Shown: piece after piece, positions 14,504 to 22,533 of the stretch
Layout of the letters: each line of letters begins with the position of its first letter
How positions within the stretch are numbered: the stretch's first letter is position 1
Assembly: GCA_029225485.1 (NCBI GenBank)
Contig: JAQXWO010000013.1
Location: 1-36,638 of the forward strand
Source: Lachnospiraceae bacterium
GTDB taxonomy: Bacteria; Bacillota; Clostridia; Lachnospirales; Lachnospiraceae
Reading direction: 5' to 3'
Length of the DNA: 36,638 bases
Notes under the pieces: generated by a model
What the model saw: the letters and a program-made list of their open reading frames with translations, nothing else
Told to the model about the DNA's origin: nothing
Databases searched by the model: none
Position numbers and translations under genes: made by a program

Positions 14504-16045
14504 ATGAGACTGCCGGAGGAATTCGCAGCGAGGATGAAAGTGCTTTTGGGAGAAGAGTATGAAGCATTTTTGAAGACGTATGAGGATCCGAGGAGATATG
14601 GACTGAGGGTAAATACGCTGAAGATCAGTACGGAGGAGTTTGAACGGATATCGCCCTTTGCGCTGGAGCCTTTGCCATGGATCCCGGTAGGGTATCGGTA
14701 TGAAAAGGGAAGAACAGAGAAAGCAGCACTGTACAAATCTGAAGCTGAACTTATATCTGTGCCGGATGCAGATCGGACAGCAGAGTCTGATCCTGATACA
14801 AGCCAGGTACCGGATCCCTCCCGGCATCCTTTTTATTATGCGGGGCTGTACTATCTTCAGGAGCCCAGTGCCATGACGCCGGCCAGTGTGCTTCCGGTGG
14901 AACCGGGGGATTATGTGCTGGATCTCTGTGCGGCGCCCGGCGGCAAGGCTACGGCTCTGGCGGCGAAGCTGGAAGGCAGGGGCCTTCTGGTGGCAAATGA
15001 TATCAGCGCCTCCAGGGCGAAGGCACTGCTCAAAAATCTGGAAGTCTTCGGCGTAAAGAATTCCTTTGTGACGAACGCGGTGCCGGCCAGACTGGCGGAA
15101 CAGTTTGGCGTGTATTTTGATAAAATTCTGGTGGATGCTCCCTGTTCCGGGGAGGGAATGTTCCGCAAGGACATAGCCAATGCCCGGGCGTGGAGTCTGG
15201 AGAAGGTGAGAGACTGTGCACGGATCCAGAAGGATATTGTCAGACAGGCGGTTTCCATGCTGTGTCCGGGAGGGATGATGCTGTATTCCACCTGCACCTT
15301 TGCTCCGGAGGAGGATGAGCAGGTCATTGCGTATCTGCTGCGGGAATGTCCGGAGATGGAGCTTTGCGAGATCCCGTGGCAGGAGGGATTTTCTCACGGC
15401 AGGCCGGAGCTGGCCTGTGAAGACTGGGAAAATTCTGTGGTCAGATCAGAAACGGAAGAATCCGATCTGGATGTTTTGCGTCGATGTGTCCGTCTCTTTC
15501 CTCATAAAATGGACGGGGAAGGCCATTTCCTGGCATTGCTGCGAAAGAGAGAAGATGCACCGGTGGCGGGAAAGTGCTTCCGTGACGGAGGATGCGAAAC
15601 CGGAAAAGGACCTTCCAAAGCAGACTGGAAGATTCTGGATGAATTTTTCCGGGATGTGACGATGGACTACCGCAGAGATCAGGTGGAGGTGCGGAAGGAC
15701 CAGGTCTATCTGGTGCCGGAACGTCCCAGACAGGTACAGGGGATCCCCTTTCTGCGCAACGGACTTTATCTGGGGGAGATCCGGAAAGACCGGTTTGAGC
15801 CGTCCCAGTCCTTTGCCATGGCACTGAAAAGCAGTGAGTACGCGTCGGTGCTGGATTTTACATGGCAGGATGAGAGGGTGTATCGTTATCTGCGGGGTGA
15901 GACCATAGAAGTGGATGATGAAAAGCCTGCCCGATCCAAGGGCTGGCAGCTGGTGTGCGTGAACGGCTATCCCCTGGGATGGGGAAAGCTGGTGAACGGA
16001 ACTTTAAAAAATAAATATCACAGCGGATGGAGAATGCAGAGCTGA
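14504..16045 (+). CDS. rsmF: RsmF-like 16S rRNA (cytosine-C5)-methyltransferase
   Basis: Protein of 513 aa of the NOL1/NOP2/Sun family. After an N-terminal domain (LPEEFAARMKVLLGEEY; LRVNTLKI), the Rossmann methyltransferase domain has YLQEPSAMTPASVLPV, LDLCAAPGGKATALA (SAM binding), the motif IV cysteine in DAPCSGEGMF (C214) and the catalytic motif VI cysteine in STCTF (C264). The C-terminal third (from about residue 375) matches the RsmF-type extra domains and PUA-like tail, ending LVNGTLKNKYHSGWR. E. coli RsmF modifies C1407 of 16S rRNA; the exact target here is inferred. GGAGGTAAGCT lies just upstream of the ATG. Residues 85-110 form a variable insert. Confidence 0.92.
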   Translation: MRLPEEFAARMKVLLGEEYEAFLKTYEDPRRYGLRVNTLKISTEEFERISPFALEPLPWIPVGYRYEKGRTEKAALYKSEAELISVPDADRTAESDPDTSQVPDPSRHPFYYAGLYYLQEPSAMTPASVLPVEPGDYVLDLCAAPGGKATALAAKLEGRGLLVANDISASRAKALLKNLEVFGVKNSFVTNAVPARLAEQFGVYFDKILVDAPCSGEGMFRKDIANARAWSLEKVRDCARIQKDIVRQAVSMLCPGGMMLYSTCTFAPEEDEQVIAYLLRECPEMELCEIPWQEGFSHGRPELACEDWENSVVRSETEESDLDVLRRCVRLFPHKMDGEGHFLALLRKREDAPVAGKCFRDGGCETGKGPSKADWKILDEFFRDVTMDYRRDQVEVRKDQVYLVPERPRQVQGIPFLRNGLYLGEIRKDRFEPSQSFAMALKSSEYASVLDFTWQDERVYRYLRGETIEVDDEKPARSKGWQLVCVNGYPLGWGKLVNGTLKNKYHSGWRMQS

Positions 16046-16061
16046 TCGTCAGCTCTGCATT
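16033..16061. terminator. Strong 13-bp hairpin between convergent genes
   Basis: AATGCAGAGCTGA (16033-16045) pairs perfectly with TCAGCTCTGCATT (16049-16061) around TCG. The rsmF stop codon is the last part of the left arm. T-runs are weak on both sides (TTTGTG on the plus side), so termination efficiency is uncertain, but its place between converging genes suggests a bidirectional terminator. Confidence 0.6.
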
Positions 16062-16080
16062 TGTGTACATGATATTTGGT

Positions 16081-16761
16081 TTACAGAAGCTCCGCCGCCA
16101 TCTCCTGCATATGCTGTTCCATAGCCATTCGGGCTCTGCGGGCATCGTGAGCCTCTGCAGCTTCCAGGATGGCCTTGTGATATTTCAGACCGGAGGCTTC
16201 CCCTCTGCGGTGTACAATGTCCTGCATCGCCCGGGAGAGGTTGGTACAGATCATCCGGTAGGCGGATTCCAGGATCTCATTGCCGCAGCAGGAGGCGAGA
16301 ATGGTGTGGAAATTCACATCTGCCCTGGCAAATGCTGTTTCATTCTGCTGCATCGCGCACATGTTATCGTAGTTCTGATGCAGCTTTTTCAGGTCTTTTT
16401 CCGTCATCCGGGAGACAGCCATCTCGCAGAGAGGACCTTCCATGACACAGCGGAATTCCAGCAGTTCCCGGAATTCCCGGTCAGTCAGGTCGCCGGGGAC
16501 GTTGACCCGGGACATGGCTTCGCTGATAGATAATTTTTTCACATAGCTTCCATCGCCGATTTTTGTCTCGATGATGCCTTCTCCCGCCAGCTTCTGCAGT
16601 GCATTGCGTACGGTGACACGGCTGACTCCGAAGATCTCGCAGAGCTGCATCTCCCCCGGCAGCCGTTCTCCCGGCTGCCAGGTACCGTTTTCTATATTTT
16701 CTTTCATCTGTGCGATCACCTGATCGCTGACACTGCGGCGGGTTACCTGATGAAGTCCCAT
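16081..16761 (-). CDS. GntR family regulator, FadR subfamily
   Basis: DNA-binding protein of 226 aa. The N-terminal GntR winged helix (VSDQVIAQMKENIENGTWQPGERLPGE; FGVSRVTVRNALQKLAGEGII) is followed by the all-helical FCD ligand domain with the Asp and His residues that bind a metal in this subfamily (ADVNFHTILA, KYHKAILEAAEAHD, EQHMQEM). FCD regulators often respond to sugar acids or other carboxylates. It is the last gene behind the dehydratase and aldolase genes, 98 nt downstream, so it most likely controls them. AGGAGA lies 6 nt before its ATG. Confidence 0.93.
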   Translation of the reverse strand: MGLHQVTRRSVSDQVIAQMKENIENGTWQPGERLPGEMQLCEIFGVSRVTVRNALQKLAGEGIIETKIGDGSYVKKLSISEAMSRVNVPGDLTDREFRELLEFRCVMEGPLCEMAVSRMTEKDLKKLHQNYDNMCAMQQNETAFARADVNFHTILASCCGNEILESAYRMICTNLSRAMQDIVHRRGEASGLKYHKAILEAAEAHDARRARMAMEQHMQEMAAELL

Positions 16762-16791
16762 ATGTTTTCTCCTGTTTCAAACCGGCGGTGT

Positions 16792-16812
16792 CCCGCAGTT
16801 ATATGATGCGGG
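16792..16812 (-). other. Small hairpin between aldolase-like and GntR genes
   Basis: CCCGCA (16792-16797) pairs with TGCGGG (16807-16812) over a 9-nt loop. It sits in the 98-nt gap and could lower transcription or stabilise the upstream message. No T-run is present, so support is slight. Confidence 0.25.
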
Positions 16813-16859
16813 GAAGCGGCCTGACCTGTAAAATACTGTCGTTACATGATGATGGCGGT

Positions 16860-17759
16860 CTATTCGGAGAGGATTCCCTCTCTTACAAGGAAAGCATGCA
16901 CTTTTGCCTGAGCCGCTTCATTCAGATCCGGCATCGGGAAGGTGCATTTTGCAGTCTCAATGATTCCGCACTGGCGCACTGCTTCCTTTACATAGGGAAC
17001 GAAGGGAGCACCGATGGAATAGATGTCCATGCAGCGGTTGATCTTCTGCTGGAATTCTGCTGCCAGCTCCAGATTGCCTGCATTGATTGCTTTTACCCAG
17101 TCTGTGCAGAGCTTCGGAGCCACGTTGGACATGCCGCAGATGGAGCCGTTGCCGCCGGACAGCACATTGTGGGCGAAATTATCATCAAAACCGGAGTAGA
17201 TCTCAAAGTCCGGGCGGATCGGCTTCACTGCCTTGATCAGTTCTCTGGTGTGGTCCATGCCGGAAATGGTGTCCTTGATGCCGACAATGTTGCTGTTTTC
17301 CTCAGCCAGACGGCGCACCACAGACGGGCTGATGGTGTAGCCTGTGCGGTCCGGGAAGTTGTAAATGTAGACCGGTCCGTGGATTTCCTTTGCCATGCGG
17401 CTGTAGAAATCATACATTTCGTTGTCGCCGAAGCAGAAATAGAAGGGCGGTACGATCATGACAGCGTCAGCGCCTGCATCCAGACAGGTGTTGGAAAGGG
17501 GAGCGATCTCCTCTGCAATCATATTTGCGGTGCCGATGATGACCTGCATGCGGCCTGCGATGCGCTCTACGGCGAAGCGGGCAAGTGCCTCGCGCTGCTC
17601 CAGTGTCTGTCCGAAAAATTCTCCCAGGCTGCCGCCGATCAGCACGCCGTCGATGTCGTTGGCGATCAGATTATCGTAGAGGCGTCCTGCGCTCTCAAAG
17701 TCGATGGTTCCGTCCTGGTGGAACGGGGTAACTGCGGGACAAATCCATTTTGCGTTCAT
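16860..17759 (-). CDS. DapA-family aldolase/lyase (probable 2-keto-3-deoxy-sugar-acid aldolase)
   Basis: Protein of 299 aa, the usual size of the dihydrodipicolinate synthase/N-acetylneuraminate lyase family. The TIM barrel has the GGSLGEFF substrate loop (residues 42-49), the catalytic tyrosine in YIYNFPDRTGY (Y133) and the Schiff-base lysine in VGIKDT (K162). The family condenses or cleaves pyruvate with aldehydes. Because it follows an IlvD/Edd dehydratase and precedes a FadR-type regulator, cleavage of a 2-keto-3-deoxy-aldonate to pyruvate plus an aldehyde is more likely than lysine synthesis; this is inference from context. AGGAGG lies upstream of the ATG. Confidence 0.85.
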   Translation of the reverse strand: MNAKWICPAVTPFHQDGTIDFESAGRLYDNLIANDIDGVLIGGSLGEFFGQTLEQREALARFAVERIAGRMQVIIGTANMIAEEIAPLSNTCLDAGADAVMIVPPFYFCFGDNEMYDFYSRMAKEIHGPVYIYNFPDRTGYTISPSVVRRLAEENSNIVGIKDTISGMDHTRELIKAVKPIRPDFEIYSGFDDNFAHNVLSGGNGSICGMSNVAPKLCTDWVKAINAGNLELAAEFQQKINRCMDIYSIGAPFVPYVKEAVRQCGIIETAKCTFPMPDLNEAAQAKVHAFLVREGILSE

Positions 17760-17810
17760 TTTATGTTTCCTCCTGATAAAAGATAATTACGTTGGTTTTA
17801 TATGAAATGA

Positions 17811-19529
17811 TCAGTCCAGTCCGGCGCCCTGCATAGCGCTCAGTGCATGCTCGGTATAACGTTTGTAGAAGCCTTTTCTGGCCGGTCTCGGGATGATTCC
17901 CTTTTTGCTTCTCTCTTTAAGGACAGCAGCAGCTTCCTCCGGAGTGACTTCTTTTCCGGCGATGCCTACCAGATCCAGGGTACGTGCTTCAATGTCGTAG
18001 CGGATGAGGTCTCCTTCCTCGATAAATGCAATGGGACCTCCTGCGGCAGCCTCCGGGCTGATATGCCCGATAGCGGCGCCGCGGGTCGCTCCGGAGAAAC
18101 GTCCGTCGGTGATCAGGGCTACGTGGCCGTTCAGCGCTTCGTCACAGACAATGGCTTCTGTCGTCATGAGCATCTCAGGCATACCGCAGCCTCTGGGGCC
18201 CTCATACCGGATCACGATCACGTCGCCGGGCTGGATCTTCTTGTCCACGACAGCCTGATAAGCATCTTCTTCCTCGTTAAACACGCGGGCAGGACCGGTG
18301 AATACGCGCTGAGAAAGAGCCACAGCGGAGTATTTGACAACGCTGCCTTCCGGCGCAATATTTCCCTTGAGGATGGCCACGCTTCCTTTTTCGGTGGCTT
18401 TCTCCAGCGGGAAGATGACCTCATCCCGGGTCAGACCGTAATTATTCAGATAGCCCAGATTGCGCTCAAAGAAGTTGTCCTTCCGCAGATCCTCCAGATT
18501 CTCGCCCAGAGTCTTTCCGGTGACGGTCATCACATCCAGATCCAGCATATCCTTCAGGAGGAGCTGTACGTAAGGAACACCGCCTGCGAACCAGAAACTC
18601 TCGGTCAGATGCTTTCCGCTGGGGGTGATATTGCCCAGATGAGGCACCTGATGGTTGATCTCATCAAAGAGCTCGATGGGCATTTCGTATCCAAGCTCCC
18701 GGGCGATGCTGGGCAGATGGAGCGTAGCATTGGTGCTGCCGCCGATGGCACTGTGGATGATCAGCGCATTCCGGAAGGCAGCGGGTGTCATGATATCAGA
18801 TACCTTGATATCTTTTTCTACCAGATTCATGATGGCGCGTCCTGCCTGACGGGCATAGCGCAGGATATCGGTCATGGTGGCCGGAGCAAGGGCTGATCCG
18901 GGAAGAGCCATGCCCAGAGCTTCTGCCATGCACTGCATGGTGCTGGCCGTACCAAGGAAAGTGCAGGCGCCTACAGAAGGACATCCGGTCAGATAATAAT
19001 CACGGATCTCCTGGGGAGAGATGGCGTCTTTGCGTTTCTGGCGCAGGGAAATGTCGCCTGCCACCAGGCTGGTTGTCTGATTGGGGCCCGGCCGCATGCT
19101 GCCGCCGGGGATAAAGATCGTAGGAATATTCAGCCGGGCCGCTGCCTTCAGGTGAGCCGGGATGGATTTATCACAGCTGCTGGAAAGGATCATGCCGTCC
19201 CAGGGCACGGCGCTGGCGTGTACCTCTACCATATCCGCGATCGCCTCCCGGGAAGCCAGGACTACATTCATGCCGTCATGTCCCTGAGCACATCCGTCGC
19301 AGACATCGGTGGTGTGATAATGAGCCGGAAATCCGCCTTTCTCGAATACACCGATCTCAGCCTGCTTTGCCAGCTGATGCAGATGAACACTGCCCGGATG
19401 GGAATCACCGTATACATCCTCGATCATGATCTGTGGCTTCTCGATGTCCGTGTCATCCCAGCCGCTGCCCATCTCCAGGGCATTGAACTGCGCCCACCAG
19501 AGACGCTCTTTTGCACTTTTCTGTTTCAT
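17811..19529 (-). CDS. IlvD/Edd family dehydratase (probable aldonate dehydratase)
   Basis: Iron-sulfur hydro-lyase of 572 aa. Recognisable blocks are VYGDSHPGSVHLHQLAK (about 39-55), TTDVCDGCAQGHDGM (73-87), SSSCDKSIPAHLKAA (116-130, C119) and TGCPSVGACTFLGTASTM (181-198, C189). The first block has PGSVHL rather than the PCNMHL of [2Fe-2S] relatives, closer to the E. coli IlvD sequence, so the cluster type may differ. Family enzymes convert dihydroxy acids or sugar acids to 2-keto-3-deoxy acids. As no ilvBNC gene is near and a DapA-like aldolase follows at 51 nt, an aldonate such as xylonate, arabonate or galactonate is the likelier substrate. AGGAGGGTTCC lies upstream of the ATG. First gene of the operon. 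Confidence 0.88.
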   Translation of the reverse strand: MKQKSAKERLWWAQFNALEMGSGWDDTDIEKPQIMIEDVYGDSHPGSVHLHQLAKQAEIGVFEKGGFPAHYHTTDVCDGCAQGHDGMNVVLASREAIADMVEVHASAVPWDGMILSSSCDKSIPAHLKAAARLNIPTIFIPGGSMRPGPNQTTSLVAGDISLRQKRKDAISPQEIRDYYLTGCPSVGACTFLGTASTMQCMAEALGMALPGSALAPATMTDILRYARQAGRAIMNLVEKDIKVSDIMTPAAFRNALIIHSAIGGSTNATLHLPSIARELGYEMPIELFDEINHQVPHLGNITPSGKHLTESFWFAGGVPYVQLLLKDMLDLDVMTVTGKTLGENLEDLRKDNFFERNLGYLNNYGLTRDEVIFPLEKATEKGSVAILKGNIAPEGSVVKYSAVALSQRVFTGPARVFNEEEDAYQAVVDKKIQPGDVIVIRYEGPRGCGMPEMLMTTEAIVCDEALNGHVALITDGRFSGATRGAAIGHISPEAAAGGPIAFIEEGDLIRYDIEARTLDLVGIAGKEVTPEEAAAVLKERSKKGIIPRPARKGFYKRYTEHALSAMQGAGLD

Positions 19530-19572
19530 GGGAACCCTCCTTTGGATAGATTAATATAGTTTTTACTGTAGG

Positions 19573-19607
19573 ATTATATGAATTAAATTTGTATACCTGT
19601 ATTACAG
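19573..19607 (-). promoter_or_regulatory. Promoter and possible operator of the dehydratase operon
   Basis: The minus strand has a perfect TATAAT (19578-19573). The -35 region is weak, and the 11-nt palindrome CTGTA-T-TACAG (19597-19607) lies over it. A half site CTGTA recurs at 19566-19570. The overlap suggests binding by a regulator, with the GntR protein of the operon the obvious candidate (inference). Confidence 0.45.
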
Positions 19608-19671
19608 ATTTAAGATAATAGAAATGGGGAAAAAAGTCAAGAGGAATATGAGAAAAATGGAAAAACAAGGA

Positions 19672-19714
19672 AATGAAAAATATCCCAGAATCTGTCGTGA
19701 AGCGATTCTGGGAT
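19672..19714 (-). terminator. Intrinsic terminator of the phosphoesterase gene
   Basis: ATCCCAGAATC (19682-19692) pairs perfectly with GATTCTGGGAT (19704-19714), with an 11-nt loop. On the minus strand the stem is followed by ATTTTTCATTT. It ends the BMP/phosphoesterase transcript before the dehydratase promoter. Confidence 0.85.
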
Positions 19715-19729
19715 GCAATATATATTGTT

Positions 19730-20380
19730 TCAGGATATCTTTGCCATATCAGGCGTTTTCCCGTATTTCAGAGTGCACATCTCTTTATCCTCGTAATCAA
19801 AGACATACCGCTCATAGGCATTGATGACGTGTGTGTCCTGATATTTATCGCAGCGTTTATGCTGCGCCCCGTAAGTCATATGTACATGACCGTGGATGAA
19901 AAATTTAGGCTTGTATTTTTCAATCAGATCCAGAAATGCCTTGAAGCCCTGATGGGGCAGGTCGCGGCCGTCATTGAGCTGGTAGGCGGGAGCGTGGGTG
20001 ACCAGTATATCGAATCCGCGCCGCCAGAACAACTGAAATCTCAGCCTGGAGATCCGCTTCCGCATTTCTTTTTCCGTATACTGATGAGTTCCGTAGCTGT
20101 AGCGCATGGAACCTCCCAGACCAAGGATACGGATGCCTTCATAGACAAAGACCTGGTCATCGATGCAGGTACAGCCCTCCGGAGGTACCTGCTCGTATTT
20201 GTCATCGTGGTTGCCGTGTACATAGAGAACAGGCGCTGAGGTAAAGGTGGCAAGGAAGGAGAGATAGTGGGGATGGAGATCCCCACAGGAGATGATCAGA
20301 TCAATTCCTTCCAGCTTTTTTTTGTCAAAATGATCCCACAGGGATTTGGATTCTTCATCCGCGATCACCATTATCCGCAT
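19730..20380 (-). CDS. Calcineurin-like metallophosphoesterase
   Basis: Protein of 216 aa with the metal-binding motifs of the family in order: an opening MRIMVIADEES (the usual D-x-H is replaced by D-E-E), ISCGDLHPHYL (GD), YVHGNHDD (GNHD), VTHAP and FIHGHVHM (GHxH). It would hydrolyse a phosphoester or phosphodiester; the substrate is unknown. The change of the first histidine in D-x-H is worth noting, as it normally binds a metal. It starts 8 nt behind the BMP fusion gene and ends in a clear terminator, so the two form one unit. Confidence 0.88.
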   Translation of the reverse strand: MRIMVIADEESKSLWDHFDKKKLEGIDLIISCGDLHPHYLSFLATFTSAPVLYVHGNHDDKYEQVPPEGCTCIDDQVFVYEGIRILGLGGSMRYSYGTHQYTEKEMRKRISRLRFQLFWRRGFDILVTHAPAYQLNDGRDLPHQGFKAFLDLIEKYKPKFFIHGHVHMTYGAQHKRCDKYQDTHVINAYERYVFDYEDKEMCTLKYGKTPDMAKIS

Positions 20381-20388
20381 AGTTCCTG

Positions 20389-22314
20389 TCAGCCTTTCTT
20401 TGTCTGCACACCCTGCTGTGACAGGACAGGACGGGCCTGGTCGGAGAGTTCGTCAATGTCCGGGATCCGGCCGATGACATTTTCAGCCAGCCAGTCCATC
20501 TCGATGATCTCTTCAGGTGTCAGTGCTTCGCTGCCTCTTGTCGGTACAAGACCATCCTGAGAATAAAGAGAACCTGCAAAGGGATTGAACTCTCCGGAAA
20601 GCATGGTACGTTTCAGCAGGCTGACCAGACGGGTGGTGCCGATCGGAAGGTGCTGTGAACAGATGACGTCCACGACGCCCGCTGACATGCCCCACCAGTA
20701 GTTGATTGCTTTAAGGCCGGAAGAGTCTTCGTCGATTTTCCAGTTGCCGTCCATAATGATACGGATCAGACGTTCATAAAACTTACCCCAGTGACACAGC
20801 GGCATGGCGAGATTACGGCCGTGGTCTCCGTCCATATGATAAATGCCATAATAGTGTGACGCCTCATCCGGAATGATGATATCTTTTCCGGAGATGCAGG
20901 AAGGCATAACATTTTTGATTCGTTCCTGCAGATCGAAGCCTTTTAATGTAGACCATTCCAGGTATACCTTTGCGCGTGGATTGACCATTTTTGCACCCAG
21001 AGCAAAAGCGTTGATATGTGCGATGGTGCCAAGCAGAGGATAATCTGCGATATAAGTGAGGCGGTCATTCTCTGCCATGGATCCGGCAATGGCGCCCATC
21101 AGGAATTTGGCTTCATGTAAGCGCGGATAATAGGTCCGGATATAGCGGTGTGTCGTATTCAGCGAACAGTTCATAATACGCACGGTGGGATGGGCGATCG
21201 CTGCCTTTACACTGGCCTGCGCGAATGACGGCGTAGTGGTAAAGATCAGGTTGCAGCCTTCCTGAATGGCCTGTTCCAGTTTCTCGTCAATGTTGTTCTC
21301 CGTCACACTGTCATAGCAGATCGTGGTGACTTCATCCGGGAAGGTCTGCTCCAGGTGCATTCTTCCCAACTCATGAGAATAGGTCCACGCGGAAGAGCGG
21401 GCTGTCTTTGCATAGATAAAGGCAATTTTCAGCTTCGATGGCTTGGAAGAACCGATCGGAAGGATGCGGCTCAGCAGAGGTTTCTTCTCCTCTGTGGGAT
21501 CCATCTTCAGGCTGATTTTTTCCCCGTCTTCGTGCTGAAGCAGAGCAAACTCCTCCCATGTTTTGGAGATCTGATCTTTCAGCTCATTTGCAGACTGTTC
21601 ATCGATCGTGTGGTATCCGTACAGGGTAATATAGGCCAGAAAAGCGTCACCGGGGGTGATGGTCAGCTTAGCACCGCCCTTTGCCGCATATGCAGCTGAA
21701 AAACGGGTGTAGGCGGAACTGAATATCAGCTTGTCATCATCCGTCCATGTCTCGTCCGGCTTCTTGCCTACGGCTTCCTGAAGCTTCGCAAAGCTTCCTT
21801 CCTCGGTAAACCAGATGTAGTTGATCTTTGACAGCTTGTAAAAATCAAGAAATTCATAGTAGATCTTGACTTTTTTGTCATTGGAGCGCTTGGGAATGAT
21901 ACGGGTCACGTTGCCCGGGATGGAGATGGCTTCGTTGTATTTCATGACGCTGACGCGCTTATTGCCTTCTTCTACGTAAAATTTATTCATGTATTCCCAG
22001 GCCTTGATCGGGTCGCGGATTCCCTCATTTTCATGTGCCCTATTCAGATTGGACCATTTGAGAGCAAACTCTGTGCTTTCATCCAGAATCGGCATAAAGT
22101 TGCTGGCAAAGGCATTACTTCTGCCGTTGTATCTTGTGCCGACGATCTGATCCACCGGGATCTGAACCAGCCCGAGGGATACCATAGTGAGAGTCTCGCT
22201 TTCCGGGAGTATATCGTCAAGTACTTCGAGCGTAGGCTTCTGACCGCGAAGCATTCTGCTCTGGTATTCCTTTTTGCCCATTTTATAGGCTTTTGTATAA
22301 TCTTCTGATACCAT
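20389..22314 (-). CDS. ParB-like/BMP (basic membrane protein) fusion, no signal peptide
   Basis: Protein of 641 aa. Residues 44-130 look like a ParB/sulfiredoxin-type N-terminal domain (VQIPVDQIVGTRYNGRSNAF, IRDPIKAWEYMNKFYVEEGNKRVSV, with the G-N-K-R block at 117-120). Residues 150-290 are a helical linker. Residues 295-560 match BMP-type nucleoside-binding periplasmic proteins (LKIAFIYAKTARSSAWTYSHELG, NLIFTTTPSF, EAKFLMGAIAGSMAENDRLTYIAD). There is no signal peptide, lipobox or membrane span, so it should be cytosolic, unlike transport BMPs, and no ABC transporter genes are near. A nucleoside sensor or nucleotide-processing protein is possible; function unknown. Promoter at 22362-22390; the phosphoesterase gene follows in the same transcript. 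Confidence 0.8.
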   Translation of the reverse strand: MVSEDYTKAYKMGKKEYQSRMLRGQKPTLEVLDDILPESETLTMVSLGLVQIPVDQIVGTRYNGRSNAFASNFMPILDESTEFALKWSNLNRAHENEGIRDPIKAWEYMNKFYVEEGNKRVSVMKYNEAISIPGNVTRIIPKRSNDKKVKIYYEFLDFYKLSKINYIWFTEEGSFAKLQEAVGKKPDETWTDDDKLIFSSAYTRFSAAYAAKGGAKLTITPGDAFLAYITLYGYHTIDEQSANELKDQISKTWEEFALLQHEDGEKISLKMDPTEEKKPLLSRILPIGSSKPSKLKIAFIYAKTARSSAWTYSHELGRMHLEQTFPDEVTTICYDSVTENNIDEKLEQAIQEGCNLIFTTTPSFAQASVKAAIAHPTVRIMNCSLNTTHRYIRTYYPRLHEAKFLMGAIAGSMAENDRLTYIADYPLLGTIAHINAFALGAKMVNPRAKVYLEWSTLKGFDLQERIKNVMPSCISGKDIIIPDEASHYYGIYHMDGDHGRNLAMPLCHWGKFYERLIRIIMDGNWKIDEDSSGLKAINYWWGMSAGVVDVICSQHLPIGTTRLVSLLKRTMLSGEFNPFAGSLYSQDGLVPTRGSEALTPEEIIEMDWLAENVIGRIPDIDELSDQARPVLSQQGVQTKKG

Positions 22315-22354
22315 GGCTGTGAGCCTCCTTTCTGTTGAGAAAGTGTCGGGTTGT

Positions 22355-22403
22355 CTGTATCATTATAATCTGAGAGGAGCGGGAAATCAAGAACTGTATC
22401 ATT
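22355..22403. repeat. Pair of 10-nt direct repeats around the BMP-fusion promoter
   Basis: CTGTATCATT occurs at 22355-22364 and 22394-22403, 39 nt apart start to start, one beside the -10 and one just upstream of the -35 of the minus promoter. The second copy is also part of the inverted repeat CTGTA-TCATT-TACAG (22394-22408). The layout would suit a pair of operators. Confidence 0.4.
22362..22390 (-). promoter_or_regulatory. Sigma-A-type promoter of the ParB-like/BMP gene
   Basis: On the minus strand TTGATT (22390-22385) and a perfect TATAAT (22367-22362) are 17 bases apart, about 48 nt upstream of the start codon. Confidence 0.75.
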
Positions 22404-22430
22404 TACAGAGTAAAAATGTATGGTCAGGGG

Positions 22431-22460
22431 TTGACGGCAGACAGGAAGAAAGGATAACAT
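22431..22460 (+). promoter_or_regulatory. Possible promoter of the polysaccharide cluster
   Basis: TTGACG (22431-22436) and TAACAT (22455-22460) with an 18-base spacer, about 75 nt before the first gene of the forward cluster. It is weaker than the divergent promoter but the only reasonable forward candidate in the gap 22315-22533. Confidence 0.45.
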
Positions 22461-22533
22461 AGATCCACAGGACAATATCAGAGAAGATTGATTCCGGAAT
22501 CAGAATGTAAATAGAAGGGAGAGGATCGAAGAT

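Noticed and set aside
16788-18896. Long plus-strand open frames opposite the aldolase and dehydratase genes
   Set aside because: The minus-strand genes have clear catalytic motifs and ribosome sites; the plus frames are Cys/His-rich antisense translations with no recognisable domains.
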